A stretch of 60,394 nt of DNA from Priapulus caudatus. Taxonomy: Eukaryota > Priapulida > Priapulimorpha > Priapulimorphida > Priapulidae. Both the position numbers and the translations under genes were made by a program. The notes under the pieces are model-generated. The model was not told where the DNA came from. It saw nothing but the letters and a program-made list of their open reading frames with translations, and made no database searches. Every line of letters starts with the position of its first letter. The stretch's first letter is position 1. Shown here piece after piece: positions 1-12,083 of the stretch. The DNA lies in the NCBI RefSeq assembly GCF_000485595.1, contig NW_014577207.1, positions 103,203-163,596 of the forward strand, in the 5' to 3' direction.

Positions 1-110
1 CGACTGCATCTGGACCCGTGTGTACCACGCCGCCGCTCTCAAAGCATGCAGGGTATGCTTGCTGCTTCTGCCTACTTGCCTGCTGCCTGCTTGCTGCGGC
101 TCACTAGCAT

Positions 111-184
111 ACACTACTACCTACTACTACTACTACTTACTACTACTACTACTACTACTACGCTTACACCGAGAAAGAATACTG

Positions 185-215
<31 letters not shown>

Positions 216-275
216 ACTCACGTATATACTACTACTACTGATTTACTAACTTCCACTACTACTAATACTACTGAA
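111..275. repeat. (ACT)n trinucleotide microsatellite
   Basis: Runs of the ACT/TAC triplet interrupted by a short unique stretch near 160-180 and again near 212-228. A shorter (GGT)n run follows at about 398-418. Any reading frames here are products of the triplet repeat. No gene is seen in 1-462. Confidence 0.9.
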
Positions 276-462
276 CTCACTGAACTGCTGCTGCGTGGCC
301 ATTCTGCTGTGCGTTGCGCGCCGCCCGCCCGCATGTCGCTGCCGCTGCTGGTGGTTCCGGCTGGTTTGTTGGGTTGGTTGTTGGTGATACGAGAGGGAGT
401 GGTGGTGGTGGTGGTGCTGTGCTGCACTGTCGAGGTGTTGGGAGTTGGCAGCGAGCGATAGT

Positions 463-2690
463 ATGGAACTATTGATATATTCTCCTAATAGAGAAACGCA
501 GAATTTTTTGCTGGAACTGTATTTTAGGTTTGATCAGATAAAAAATACGGTTAACAATCGCATGATAGCGCTGTTCGCGTATCTCTGGCTCTTGGATATC
601 AATGAGTGTCGTCGCGGTCTCAAGCCCCTTCGGGTTTTCGTATATGTTCGTTTTATTGTAAATGCGGATTTAGGTTGATGATTTCATTTTTTCGTTACTA
701 ACGCTATAAATGATGTGTGTACAAACTTTCCCTTTCGAATTTGCGTCACTGAAATAAAATACTGGTCTCTTAAAGATCGAGTTTTGCTGTTATCTTATCC
801 CCATATAGCTTACGTCTTAGCCCGCAAAGTAGCTTCCCCCCACATGGCTCAATTCGAATGCCCATTCCAGGCGTCGTACTGTGTAGCAGTGCAGAAGATA
901 TGGTTATAAGTGTGAAGGTGAACTAATGGTGGGCTAAAGCACTAGTTGCAACACCGCGCCTATGACGAGTTTGATTAAGTCAAAGTCGCAGTGCAACAGT
1001 TACTCGAGCGGTCCTTCCTTGCACGTCAAATCATCTTCCCTCGGATAGACGCTGTTGTGCATGGATAATTGTGAGTGCCTTGCCACAGTGCTGCATTTGG
1101 ATCGGCCTTGATGCAAAACTCGCATTGCCTGGGCAAGTGCGCGGGCGCCGTTTATATCTAGATGCTGTCTTGCATGTGCCGACATACATGCGGACCCGCA
1201 ACCCGTCAAACCCATTGCCGCCACACATCACCTCGTCCAGTCACGTTTACCTTACTCGGTCCTTGCACCGGTCTAACAGGCTATTTGGACGTTACGTGGC
1301 CACTAAAGCGAGCTGGCTGATCGCGCACGCATTATTAATTCTCTTCTGCTGAGAAGTTCATTTTCCTTCGACGCACGATTTCCTGTCTGATTAGAACAGA
1401 TAACGCATACAAAAGGCCGTATTTGGAGAACACGCTCATAAAACGGACCGCTAAGCAAAGCAAGGCCGCTATTGTCGAAGCTTCCTATCGGCCATGTCGG
1501 CGCCTCGGAATTATATTTTCAGCCCATTGTTTGCACAACTGGAAGCGGGAATCCGTATGAGCAGTCGCCTCCGGCTCCGGCACCGCCCACCTCTGGCCGA
1601 CGAGCGCCGAATCGCTAAAAGTCTAACCGCACTCGCCCTCGCCGCCCTCAGTTGTTGGCGGGCGAGAGAGAGCAAGGAGAACGCGCGCGGCATGGCAGCC
1701 TTAGCGGTAGCTGGGGCTCTATGCCGCCAGAGCGCCCACCGAACTCCGCTACATCCTCAGCTATGTATCGTAGATAACACCGACGTAGAGCGAAAGAGCA
1801 GAAACAATGGAGGAGAGTGAGAGATACTACGGGACAGCTACAGTGCGATGACAAGAAGAAGATGACCATTTATCAGGCGGCAGTAGGAGCGACAGGAGAC
1901 GTTTCTACTACAGTAAGTAGCGAGCCACACCTACTCTCATTCCATTCACTCCATTTGCGCTTACGTGCGGGCGCTGGGTTCGTCGTCACTGCTGTGTGCT
2001 ATGGAAGCTGGCTGACCCACAACTCGGAGGCATTGCTAAACGTTGGCCCACCTGCACGACGCGTCTGAGATCGGGGCGAGGCCGCCACGTAGTACCCTGT
2101 GTTCGTGATGCTGCGGCGCCCGCGGCGGGGGATGTCCTGAGAGGATTGGGCTGACGGTTTGAGAGCTTGGATTGACCGGCCATTCAATTGCTGTCAGAGA
2201 GAAGAGAGGTTCGAGAGGAGCATCCGGCGTAGGCCTGCCTGGGCGCACACGGAGTTCGATCTATAGGGTCGTCTGAGGCACGCTGTCAGAGCGCCCTGCA
2301 TTCATTGGTCGAGCGACGGCGAGTGGCGCGATATGATGCAGATAGATGCTGATGTGTGGAAAGTGAAACGGTGGCGGAGGAGAAAATGATGTTAGCGAGA
2401 GGACTGAGGTCAGTGCGTCGATCTCAACACCAGAAGTGAACGATATAACTCACTCTCCTCTGATATTGATACTATTACATATCAAACAGTCGACCCTTAC
2501 TCATTGGCAGGCGCATATATAGTTCCAGTACTATCTGCAGACCGCACGAAATTATACCTGCCCCGGGTATGCTCTTTAATTTGCCAACGATTTTGTATGT
2601 GCATGCAGGGGTGGTTATGCATTTGTGTATTATTGCAATGTTCTATGGCACAGATGGTGAATCTTCGATGCTGGGATAGTTTCTGCCTAT
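463..2690. repeat. Duplicated ~2 kb segment, copy A
   Basis: This stretch recurs in the same orientation at 9455-11130. Matching landmarks include the block at 1185-1245 against 10110-10170, which is almost identical, and the block at 2560-2660 against 10985-11100. Most differences are insertions or deletions of one base. Copy A is longer because parts of 1690-2480 are absent or reduced in copy B. No convincing coding frame is conserved between the copies, since the indels break every frame. It could be a dispersed repeat, a segmental duplication or a false duplication in the assembly. Confidence 0.85.
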
Positions 2691-3703
2691 TCATCTAATT
2701 TCGACCCCTGATATATATATATATATATTAATGTAGATTACTAGAATGTCTGAACGAATGCGGCAACAGATGTAGCGTCGACAGTGAATCTCGTGACGTT
2801 ATTTGATAGGATGTATACCGTGGATGCTGCGAGATACTCGAGGCCCCGCGTATTACACCACATATACTCCCGCCCCACGACAGTGTTGTGTGCAACCACA
2901 GCTAACCCAATGTAGACGTTCCTCTCCTCTTCAGTATTTACCAGGTATTTACGTGTAAGAACACCAGTTACCCTCATACGATTATTGCCCGTGATATGCG
3001 CATGTCATAAATAATATGACTACCCCAATGATACCAACCCAGATGCCGAGAAGGTGTATGTTGGATTCCATTCAAAGTATCAAGCCATCACTCCGAGTCA
3101 ATCCTCTCTCGCTCTTAACACGAGCCCAGCTTCGTTTCGTGCCCGTGGTGTGACATCCCCTGCATGAGACTTCGTGTGACCGACCCTCCCCCTGTCGCCC
3201 ACCCACCGCCACCCCCGCGGAGTCGATACCTCAGGCTCCGTATATATCCAAGTGAGCTGCGCTCCATTACAGGTAGTGCATGGCCGTGTTTACCCGCCTA
3301 TACCTGACCTGTAGCCGTGTTTGATCGGCTAAATGGAGTCCTGGCAAAGACAAACAGCGGCCATTAGCCGGCTTTGTGGGGGTCTGTTTGCCACCCGCAA
3401 TTCGGACGGAGTCTTGATGGCGGTGTACGTAGTCGCGGGGAGAAGGCGGCCAGCTAGGTTCATGACTCGAACTGATTTTCTCACGCGCTGAGAGAGTTAA
3501 GTACGAATGTTTGGTACGCCGATGTTCATGTGGGCAGTGTACGTATCCACTAGTATTTTATAAAGAACACCAGAAGCTTTATAGAGATGCTGCTGCTGTT
3601 TTCTTCGTAAATTACGCTCGTTGCTTGCATGTATATATATAAACGCTTTTTAAGGAGACGCGTGGAGAATGTTTTGATAACTATAGAACGTAAGAGCGAA
3701 CTG
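2691..3703. other. Non-coding stretch, no gene seen
   Basis: A short TA run lies at 2711-2730. The part 3120-3460 is more complex and moderately GC-rich, including a CGGCCATTAGCCGG-like palindromic block near 3358-3373. I see no exon with splice signals on either strand. Confidence 0.5.
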
Positions 3704-3723
3704 TGTTTGTGTGCGTGCGTGTA

Positions 3724-3754
<31 letters not shown>

Positions 3755-3755
3755 T
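3704..3755. repeat. (GTGC)n-type tetranucleotide microsatellite
   Basis: TGCG/GTGC units run from about 3709 to 3752. Similar TGCG tracts attached to TG tracts recur at 23843, 28491 and 35226. Confidence 0.85.
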
Positions 3756-5160
3756 CCGAAGTTATGACTATTACTCCTAATACAACTGGTGTGTATGTGC
3801 TCTAGTTTCAATCGGCGTAAATTTATTTCAATGCGCCAGAATTTACCACCATAGAAATTCCCTAGGTGATGAACCAAATTGAATGCAATCCCGCCTATAT
3901 TTAAAAATTAATGAAAGAATAACACACATCCTTGATTAGACACACGCTTGATGGCGATGAGTTGTAAACCATATTTGAGTGAATAGATTCAATAAATTCA
4001 TTATTTTTAATATTTCAATCCATGCGTAAGACGCCCACACGCACGCACGCACGCAAACTCACATATTACATGGTTAGTTTATATATATATATATATATAT
4101 CACGTTAATTTTACAGGTCAACTATGTAGTGACTAGTACTATAGTGTACTATAGTGAGTAGTCCTAAGATGTAGAGATAATTGTGGGGCTTCTTTGTATT
4201 TATTAAGGAAAACAACGGAACGCAACATTTAGCCAGTTTATTACCTTTTGACAAATATATCAATAAAGAACTATTCACAGATTTTCAAGTCGGCATAAGT
4301 TGGTACGCAACATCACTGACTATGCGAAGCTTAATTTGCATTAAAATGCTGTTCTATGGCATTAGTGGGTCTACTCTACATCCTTTCACACATGCTGGAT
4401 TTATTTCTAGGGCCATGCAGTTAAATATATTCCGTATATCTCTCTTCGAATATTACGCGTGGCATAGCTTTCTGCGTATACTTCTCTGATATTAAATGAA
4501 ACAGTACTCTTTTTCTGCACAAACTCCTGTTCTCTCTATAATTATATAAGCTGTATTAGTTACGTGTTGGTAGTGAAGTAAGTTGTTATCAGCGTTCTTG
4601 ATGGCAGAATCTTAGTGGGACATCGTTCTCTGAACCAAAACTATTTCACAGCAAACAGGTGCTGTTAGCATTTGACCACAGCTGTGTGTACACTAGGTTT
4701 TACCCCGTAATACTCGTTTTATTATAGAAAGTAATTATACTTCCGAATTGTGCTATTAAAAGATTATCAGGGGGGCTGAGACTCGGGAGGCTCTTGCTGA
4801 CTCGCAGGGCAGTGCCCACTGTTAATTTCTTCGAGTTGAAAATCTTACGTCCCAATTCCATGTGACAGTGCCTTAAAGACAGCGCTATTCATCGCGGACT
4901 TTAAAGGCAATTGCCCGCGGTTGGGATTGCAATGGCAGAAGAGGGGTACACTCTCTAATGCCGGCTTTGAAAACGTCTGTTTGCCGCAGGAAGAGCTGAA
5001 ATTGTATTATCCTTGAGCTACTTATTTCCCATTAGAGAACGGTCTCATTTCTCGGCCGCGTGAGAAGTTGCTCGGCCGACGTACGTAATCAGAAGTCAAA
5101 CAAAAGTCACAGCGGCCGTTGATTTGTACGTGGCCGTGCCGTAAGTAAGACATTCGTTAT
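3756..5160. other. Non-coding stretch, no gene seen
   Basis: Contains a TA run at 4081-4100 and small tandem duplications of ACTATAGTGT near 4138-4160. The part 4770-5140 is higher-complexity sequence with scattered CpG and no microsatellite. It is a possible conserved non-coding block, but that needs cross-species comparison. No splice-supported exon is seen. Confidence 0.45.
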
Positions 5161-5177
5161 TATAGTATCTCTCTTTC

Positions 5178-5226
<49 letters not shown>

Positions 5227-5245
5227 TTATTATATATATATACAT
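5161..5245. repeat. (CT)n-(TA)n compound microsatellite
   Basis: A pyrimidine CT tract at 5165-5211 passes directly into a TA tract to 5242. Confidence 0.9.
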
Positions 5246-5370
5246 ACCTATCTACTACACTTACATACGCGTACAAAGTAACTCTAGTTGCTACGAGGCC
5301 ATGGATTATTGTAGCACATTTGTTTTGGGTAGTAGTCATACTGCCGCTGCTAATTGATTGTTATATTCAT

Positions 5371-5694
5371 GTTTGTGTGTGTGTCTGTGTGTGTGTGTGT
5401 GTGTGTGTTGTGTGGTGTGGTGTGGCATGTGCGTGCGCTGTGCGCTGCGTGCGTGCGTTGTGTATCGTGCTCGCGCGTGCGCTGCATGCGTGCCGTGCTG
5501 CGCCGTGTGTGTGTGCGTGTGTGACGTGTGTGTGTGTGTGTGTTGCAGTGTGTGTGTGTGTGCTGTGTGTTGTGTTGTGTGTGTGTGTGTGTCGTGTTGT
5601 GTGTGTGGTGTGTGTGTTGTGCTGTGTGTGACGTGTGTGTGTGCATGCATGTATGTGTGTGTGTGTGGTGTGTGCGTGGGTGCGCGTGCGTGCG

Positions 5695-5744
<50 letters not shown>

Positions 5745-5752
5745 TGTGTATT
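5371..5752. repeat. Long compound (GT)n microsatellite
   Basis: About 380 bases of GT repeats broken by GTGC, GTGGT and GTTGT variants, ending in a cleaner GT run at 5698-5744. Open frames of up to 157 codons on both strands (Cys/Val-rich on plus, Thr/His-rich on minus) are artefacts of the repeat and are not genes. Confidence 0.95.
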
Positions 5753-6528
5753 AGTGCAAGCATACGTGCGCGCATTTGAGCACCTGCGCGTGCATGCGTG
5801 GGCGAGTGGAAGTAAAATATATGTAGGCTAAAAGGTAAAAATTTATTTTAATTAAAAAATATATAAATTTATAAAAATAAGAACGAGGGAGAAGATTGAT
5901 TCGTTTTACAGTGCTGCTACTACTATACTGCTATACTGCTATACTATACTGCTACTACTATACTTACTAACGAAGGCCCATAGCTCGATGTGAAATTAAG
6001 GGGAAAGCCTTGTAATTGTCAGTAACAACATTGTTGATAACTGTCTATGAACCCCGAAGCGGTATTCAGGCCCGCGCATATAATAAATGCATGTGGCCAC
6101 TGCGTGCATGAAAGGATTCTCGTGTTTGAGATCAAAGTAATTATTTTGTATTGTGGCTTGTTTTAGATACATATGTTTTATATGGCGGACTCGATGTGTC
6201 CCTCTTCGCGGTCGTCATGAGCAATAAGCAGTGACCGCTCTCTGACGCGCGAAACTGCAAGTTTAGTACAAGCTTACGAGTCCCGATGTCCACGTCATTT
6301 AGCTGCGATGTTATTGCTTTTCCCACCGAGAGATATAATGTAGTTGTACATATTTAAGTACCGAAAGATACGTACTATCTTGTTTCCATTCTCATATTTC
6401 ATTCAATCTTTGCTGAGCCTAGTAAGAAATTATAGCTATTTTTAGAGTGAACTTTCATAGTATCATGATAATATGTCCACATGGTTTATATATGTGCTGC
6501 AGATGCAGCTTCTCCCCCACACAAACAC
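5753..6528. other. Non-coding stretch, no gene seen
   Basis: AT-rich near 5830-5880, then short imperfect ATACTGCT repeats at about 5920-5970. No exon-like signal on either strand. Confidence 0.5.
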
Positions 6529-6640
6529 TAGCGCGCGCACGCACACGCACACACACACACACAGAGACACGCGCCCACGCACGCACGCACACACACATAT
6601 ACGCATGCACGCACGCACGCACACACACACACACAACACA

Positions 6641-6680
<40 letters not shown>

Positions 6681-6696
6681 GCACGCACACGCAGAG
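6529..6696. repeat. (CA)n/(CGCA)n compound microsatellite
   Basis: CA dinucleotide runs with interspersed CGCA units, ending in a short GAGAGA run. The open frames crossing it are repeat artefacts. Confidence 0.93.
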
Positions 6697-7025
6697 AGAG
6701 ACCTGTGAGCAGGTTCTCCGACAAAGATTTGTTGACATGGCGCGTATTTTTTCGGCCTCAGTTCGCGACAGGCGGTGATACCATTAGCTGTGTACTACAG
6801 GTAAACAGCGGCAGGTGTTTGTGTGAAAAACGTCTCCTGCCGAAATATCACGATTGTTTCGTCTCTGCATGACTTCATTAAATTCCGTGTACCTATTGAG
6901 CTTGTCAGGTGGGAGAAGAGGGCGTTCGATGTATGGTCGAAGGGCGTAGAGGACGGCGGTGGCATAACTGAGTTGGGGCGGTATCGCTGGTGAATGGAGC
7001 AGCGCTGGCGTTCGGTGTACGGACG

Positions 7026-7225
7026 GTTAAAGACACAGGCACTTGGAGCGTCTCAATAAAGAAAAATAATGCTAAATAAACACGAAATGTATTTACTACC
7101 AAAGTCTTAATGTTTCTCTACTCTCTTTCGCCTATTATTGCTGATAATTTCCTGTAAATGCTCCTCTGCAACACACACACGTACGCACGCCGCTGCATGT
7201 TTACACTCACACGCTCACACACACA

Positions 7226-7256
<31 letters not shown>

Positions 7257-7273
7257 ACACACACACACACACA

Positions 7274-7304
<31 letters not shown>

Positions 7305-7464
7305 CACGCCGCGCGCACGCCGCGCGCGCCGCGCGCGCATATATATATATATATATATATATTACTCTATATACTTTGTATATATGCTATACACTATATA
7401 CATTTCGTGTTTATTTAGTATTATTTTTCTTTATTGAGACGCTTCAAGTGCCTGTGGTTAAAGA
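7026..7464. mobile_element. Short inverted-repeat element (hAT-like MITE) with 8-bp target duplication
   Basis: The ends 7034-7091 and 7399-7456 are 58-base inverted repeats that differ at only two positions. The sequence GTTAAAGA lies directly outside both ends (7026-7033 and 7457-7464), a perfect 8-bp target-site duplication. The termini begin CACAGGCACTT. An 8-bp duplication with CA-type ends is characteristic of the hAT superfamily of cut-and-paste transposons, so this is probably a non-autonomous hAT derivative. The interior has no transposase frame. It is almost filled by CA, CG and TA microsatellite (7168-7362). The insertion itself is directly visible; the superfamily is inferred. Confidence 0.85.
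7168..7362. repeat. (CA)n-(CG)n-(TA)n microsatellite inside the MITE
   Basis: CA repeats broken by ACCAC and AACAC, then a CGCGCGCC block at 7308-7340, then a TA run to 7362. It lies wholly between the inverted ends of the surrounding element. Confidence 0.9.
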
Positions 7465-9261
7465 GGCAAAAGCCTTCGTTAATAGCTATAGGGGGCTGTG
7501 AGGTGAAGCAAGGGTGGCCTCTGGGGAGACAACCACTCTACTATTCATCATCAGTTACGGTGGCATGTTCCTGCGAGCAGTGGTTTACCTCGGCAGTGTT
7601 CACGACAGAGTTATCATAATATTTGGTAACGCAGGGAGGGGCAGAGCATCTGTTTTCCCACCTTAGGAGGAGCAGTCTGGTCGGGCCGTATTGGCGACAG
7701 GACAGCACAATGGTCCCAGCCGTGGTGCATGCATGGTGCCTGGTGTGTGCGTATGCCACCAGGCGGAGTCCAAACACAGCTGTTTGGTGTGGGACGTGAG
7801 CCTTTATGAGGGGGTTGTACTTCATTATACAGAAACAATAAGATAATGAATGAACTTAATCAGAGCAGGGCTGAATGTTTACCCAGCGCTCTGTGTGGGT
7901 ACGCGCTAAGAGAGGGCAGTAAATCACCGCTGGTATCAGTTGTTACAAGCCATTGTCTTTCTGTTCGGGTGTGTAGCTAGGGCCTGGCCCTTGCGTGCTG
8001 TTCGCACTTACTTAAAACTAGTCAAACTTATTCGCTTTAGGTTTCAGCTTGAACACGATGACGCTACTGAGGTACGGGGTGTAATATGCCGTCCGTCCGA
8101 GTGCTACCGAAGTTTCTCACACAGGAGCACACGGCTATCCTTTCACAGTATCGGTACACTGTAAAAGTCACTGTGCCCTCAACGTTCCTGATGAACTGGC
8201 AGGGTAAATTGTATGGATGGCGTACGCGGTAAAGTGTACTAGTGGAACGGCTCGTCAACAATCTTTGGCTTGACACCGATTTCCTTCCACGCGGTGCGTC
8301 ATGCGTTACGTCGGCTTTGCGTTTAGCAGAATATGCGAGCTTTCAGTAGAAATTCTAATGATTCACACACTGGAGGTTATGAGGCTGGCCACAAGGCAGC
8401 GTCTTTCATGGGCATTAAAACGTGTGCCGACGGGATATTCGCACGCAATGCAGAGCGCAACGACAGTCATGCGCCACCACAGCGCCCTAATATGTTGTTA
8501 TTGTAGATTGATGTCTTCATTTAGAAGACACTAAACCGGATCTTCGGTAAACCAAAGGCAAACTGCAAATAGACCCAAATAGAGAGCGAAAGAGGTGGTT
8601 GAATAGATGGACGGAGGAAAGATTTTAGGGGGAGAAACAGAAAAAGAGAAAAGGTTAGGCCGTGCCAGTATTTTTTCTAAACAAAGATGGCCCACATCGT
8701 GTAATTGCCGTCGTGCACTGTGTAGAACTACATGCATGCTTCTATAGCCACTCCTGTTGGAATTGCAACCGGAGCTTTACGCGGCGATGTAGTGTATACA
8801 CGATTTCGCACACGGGTGTCAGTAAACGTAACCGTCTCTAGTCAGCAAATACATGCTTTTATGACAACTGACGTTAGGCATCTGAAATTAACTTCAATAA
8901 ACCGCCGTGGCGTTGACATGTGCCTACGCTTACATGGAGTACCGATGCGACTTCCTCCATTTACGCTGAACATTATTACAAACGACAATGGGGTAATGAG
9001 ATTGTATTCTAGTTCTACTCACACCCGACTGTGACTTCCTACTAGATGAGCCCCTTTTCTTAAAGTCCGCTATAAAACGAGGGCGCGGGTAACTATGAAA
9101 TAGTATTGAAAGATGTGTGCAAATTTCCTGGATGTGCACGCGATGTCAGGAACTCGATTACATCACGATATTGGTGTCTGTGTATTGTTCTTATATAGTC
9201 GATTTTTAATACTATATTTTTTACTACTCGATGCACTAATGGGGTCTATGTGCTGTTTACC

Positions 9262-9262
<1 letters not shown>
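7465..9262. other. Non-coding stretch, no gene seen
   Basis: About 1.8 kb of mixed-composition sequence without long repeats. Frames of 60-100 codons occur on both strands but overlap one another, lack splice signals and show no recognisable domain. Confidence 0.45.
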
Positions 9263-9329
<67 letters not shown>

Positions 9330-9338
9330 TGCGTGTGT
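9263..9338. repeat. (GT)n-(GCGT)n microsatellite
   Basis: A clean GT run passes into GCGT units, ending just before the start of duplicated copy B. Confidence 0.93.
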
Positions 9339-9454
9339 GATTGCCTTTACGCGTCTTGCCAGACAGACGCTTGCTTCAAGTTCAACGCTGAAAATCATTC
9401 ACCGCGCACTCAGACACCGCCGCCGCACAGGAGGGTTGGCTTGACCACGACGTA

Positions 9455-10930
9455 TATGACTATTGATAATTCGCCTAATAGAAAAACGCAGAATTTTGCT
9501 GGAACTGTATTTTAGGTTTGATCGATAAAAAATTACGGTTAACAATCGCAATGATACGCGTTCGCGTACTTGGCCTTGATCGAGTGTGCGTGGGTTTTCA
9601 ATGTTTTTTTATGACCAAGGTTGCATGATTTCCTTTTTCGTACTAACGCTATAATGATGTTGTACAAACTTTCCCTTTCGAATTTTCCGTCACTGAAAAT
9701 AAAATGACTTGGTCTCTTAAAGATCAGGTTTTGCTGTTATCTTACCCCATATAGCTTACGTTTAGCAAAGTAGCTTCCCCCGACATGGCTCATTCGAATG
9801 CCCCAATTCCAGGCGTGGTACTGTGTAGCAGGCAGAAGATATTGTTATAAGTGTGAAGTGAATATGGCTAAACACAGTGCAAACACCGCGCCTATCACGA
9901 GTTGATTAAGTTCAAAGTCGGCAGTGCACAGTTACTCTGAGGTTCCTTCTTGGCAGCGTCAAATCATCTTCCCTCTATAGACGCTGTTGTGCATGGATAA
10001 TTGTAGTGCCTTGCACAGTGCTGCCATCTTTGATCGGCACTTTGCAACTCGATTGCCTGGGGCAGTTGCGGGCGCGTTTTAATCTAGATGCTGTCTGCAT
10101 CTCATACATACATGCGGACCCGCAACCCGTCAAACCCATTGCCGCCACACATCACCTCGTCCAGTCACGTTTACCTTACTCGCGTCCTGCACCCTCTAAC
10201 AGGCTATTTGGACGTACGTGGCACTAAAAGCGAGCTGGCGATCGCGCACGCATTTATTTAATTCTCTTCTGCCGAGAAGTTCATTTCCTTCGACGCACGA
10301 TTTCCTGTCTAGAACAATAACCGCCAACAAAGGCGCTATTTGGGCAGAACACGCATATAAAACGGCCGCAGAAAAGAAAGGCGCTATTGTCGAATTTATC
10401 GGAGTCGGCTCGAAATTAATTTCAGCCCATTGTTTGCACAATGGAGCGGGAATCGTAAAGTCGGGCCGGCCCACCTCTGGCAGACGAGCGCGAATCGTAA
10501 AGTTAACCGCTCGCCGCCCTCAAGTGTGGCGGGGGGAGCACGCGCGGCCATGCAGCTAGCGTAGCTGGGGTTTACGCCCCAACCCCCCACCCACCTCCGC
10601 CTACATCCTCACTATTATCTATAACACCGACGTAAGGCGAAACAATGGAGTGACTGCGTAAGTCGTCGAGATTTGCTCGGGGCGTAGCGACAGGGACGTT
10701 TCTCTCGGTTTAGCGACCCAAACTTTTACACATCGCGCGCGCGGGTCGTCGTCATTGCTGTTTTGAGCTGCGGCTGAGATGGGGCCGCACGTGTACACCA
10801 TGTTTCTCTCTGCGCGCGCGCGGGGGGGGGGGGGGTTCATCTATGGTCTGTGCGCATCTTGGGGACGTTGGCCGTCGAGTGCATGTGTGGAGGAAAACGG
10901 TGGCGGGGAACGTAGGTTGGAGGAGTGGGG

Positions 10931-10968
<38 letters not shown>

Positions 10969-11130
10969 GTACTATCTGCAACGCAAAATATACCCTGCCC
11001 CCGGGTAATGCTTTTAATTTGCAACGATTTTGTATTAATGTTGTATATGCATGCAGGGGTGGTTATGCATTTGTGTATTATTGCAATGTTCTATGGCACA
11101 TGGTGAATCTGCGACTGGGTATTTTATGCT
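9455..11130. repeat. Duplicated ~2 kb segment, copy B
   Basis: Same-orientation counterpart of 463-2690. In the first kilobase the two copies align end to end with dozens of single-base gaps, for example in runs of the same base and in AT/AAT choices. Copy B also carries a G homopolymer near 10821-10834 and a TA run at 10931-10966 not matched in copy A. No frame survives across the copies. Confidence 0.85.
10931..10966. repeat. (TA)n microsatellite in copy B
   Basis: An uninterrupted TA run of about 18 units, absent as a long run from the matching place in copy A. Confidence 0.9.
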
Positions 11131-11398
11131 ATTCAATATCATAGGTTCATACGCGCACTCCTCTCGTTATTGGCACACCGCAGTAAGAAAATCGCTATCA
11201 TATAAGTGGACTGCGCCTCTTCAGCAGCAAACAATACAAAAAAATATATATATATTGCCTTGGCTATACACGGTTCCCTGACTACTAGATGGATACTGGT
11301 TATTGGTATATGTGCTATATATATATATATGAGACTTCTCTCCCCCCGCTATATCTCTATGCCCATAGGCCTATCTATTTTTTTTCTCTTCCGGCTAG

Positions 11399-12073
11399 CT
11401 ATTCCGGTCCCCCTTCACTTTCACTACTTGACGAACTGAGGGCCAAATCTTCTCGCAACTGCCTTATCTTCTCCCCTTCCTCCAGCTCCTCCACCCTCCG
11501 GCTTAGTCGTGCCACTTTCTCATTCGCTTCCTCCAAGCTTTGGCTTAACTGTCTTGCCCTCTTCCTCTCTCCCTCAGCCTCCCCCTCTCTCGCTCTTCCC
11601 CTCTCACACCGTTCCTCCTCGCCTAGCTGCCGCTGGTAGCTCTCCTCCTCCTCGATCGCTCGCATACTTGCCTTGAGCTTTCCCCTTCTCTCTGCCAGCC
11701 GCTGGTCGCTCCTTTCTCGCCTTTCTTGTAGCGGCTCGTGTTTTTGCTGCCGTATAGTCAGCCCGGGGTGCCTGCTGGGTGTTGTGACACCCGTGCAACC
11801 AACCCGGGGTGTCCCTCCCAGGCATATGGGAGGCTCAACACCTCTATATCTTCAGGGTGCTTCTCGATGTGGCAGCGCCACGGTGACCAGTGTGCCCTGG
11901 CCTGCCGGCGTCGTTGCTCCTGCGCCCGCTTTCTCTCCTGGTCGCGGTTATTCCCTGGGCGTTGTGGTGTTTCGTCTACCCGGGAGGAGTGGATCGCGCC
12001 GTGCCTCTCTTGCTGATGCCGGCGCATCCGACGGGGGTCGTCCGTCTGATACCGGCACTGGGGGCACTGGGGT
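11399..12073 (-). pseudogene. Broken C2H2 zinc-finger plus coiled-coil reading frame
   Basis: Read on the minus strand from the gap at 12074. The first part (12073-11758) encodes one classical zinc finger with the spacing C-X2-C-X12-H-X4-H near its start. A basic, Arg/Gln-rich linker follows, and the frame stops at TGA near 11760. The second part is one base out of register: it is open from about 11768 to a TAG at 11399-11401. It encodes a long Glu/Arg/Leu heptad-like helix and ends in a Ser-rich acidic tail (SSSSSESEGG). The two parts read naturally as one protein interrupted by a one-base shift in a CCCC/GGGG tract near 11763. The N-terminus is lost in the gap. The shift may be a real mutation or a consensus error. 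An intronless frame with a finger plus a coiled coil could be a mobile-element protein or a host gene fragment. No family is assigned. Confidence 0.5.
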
Positions 12074-12083
12074 NNNNNNNNNN
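12074..12083. other. Assembly gap (10 N)
   Basis: Ten unknown bases immediately followed by a TA run. The true size is unknown. Confidence 0.99.

Noticed and set aside
5320-5831. Open frames up to 157 codons, Cys/Val-rich on plus and Thr/His-rich on minus
   Set aside because: They are translations of the GT/CA microsatellite and are open in several frames at once.
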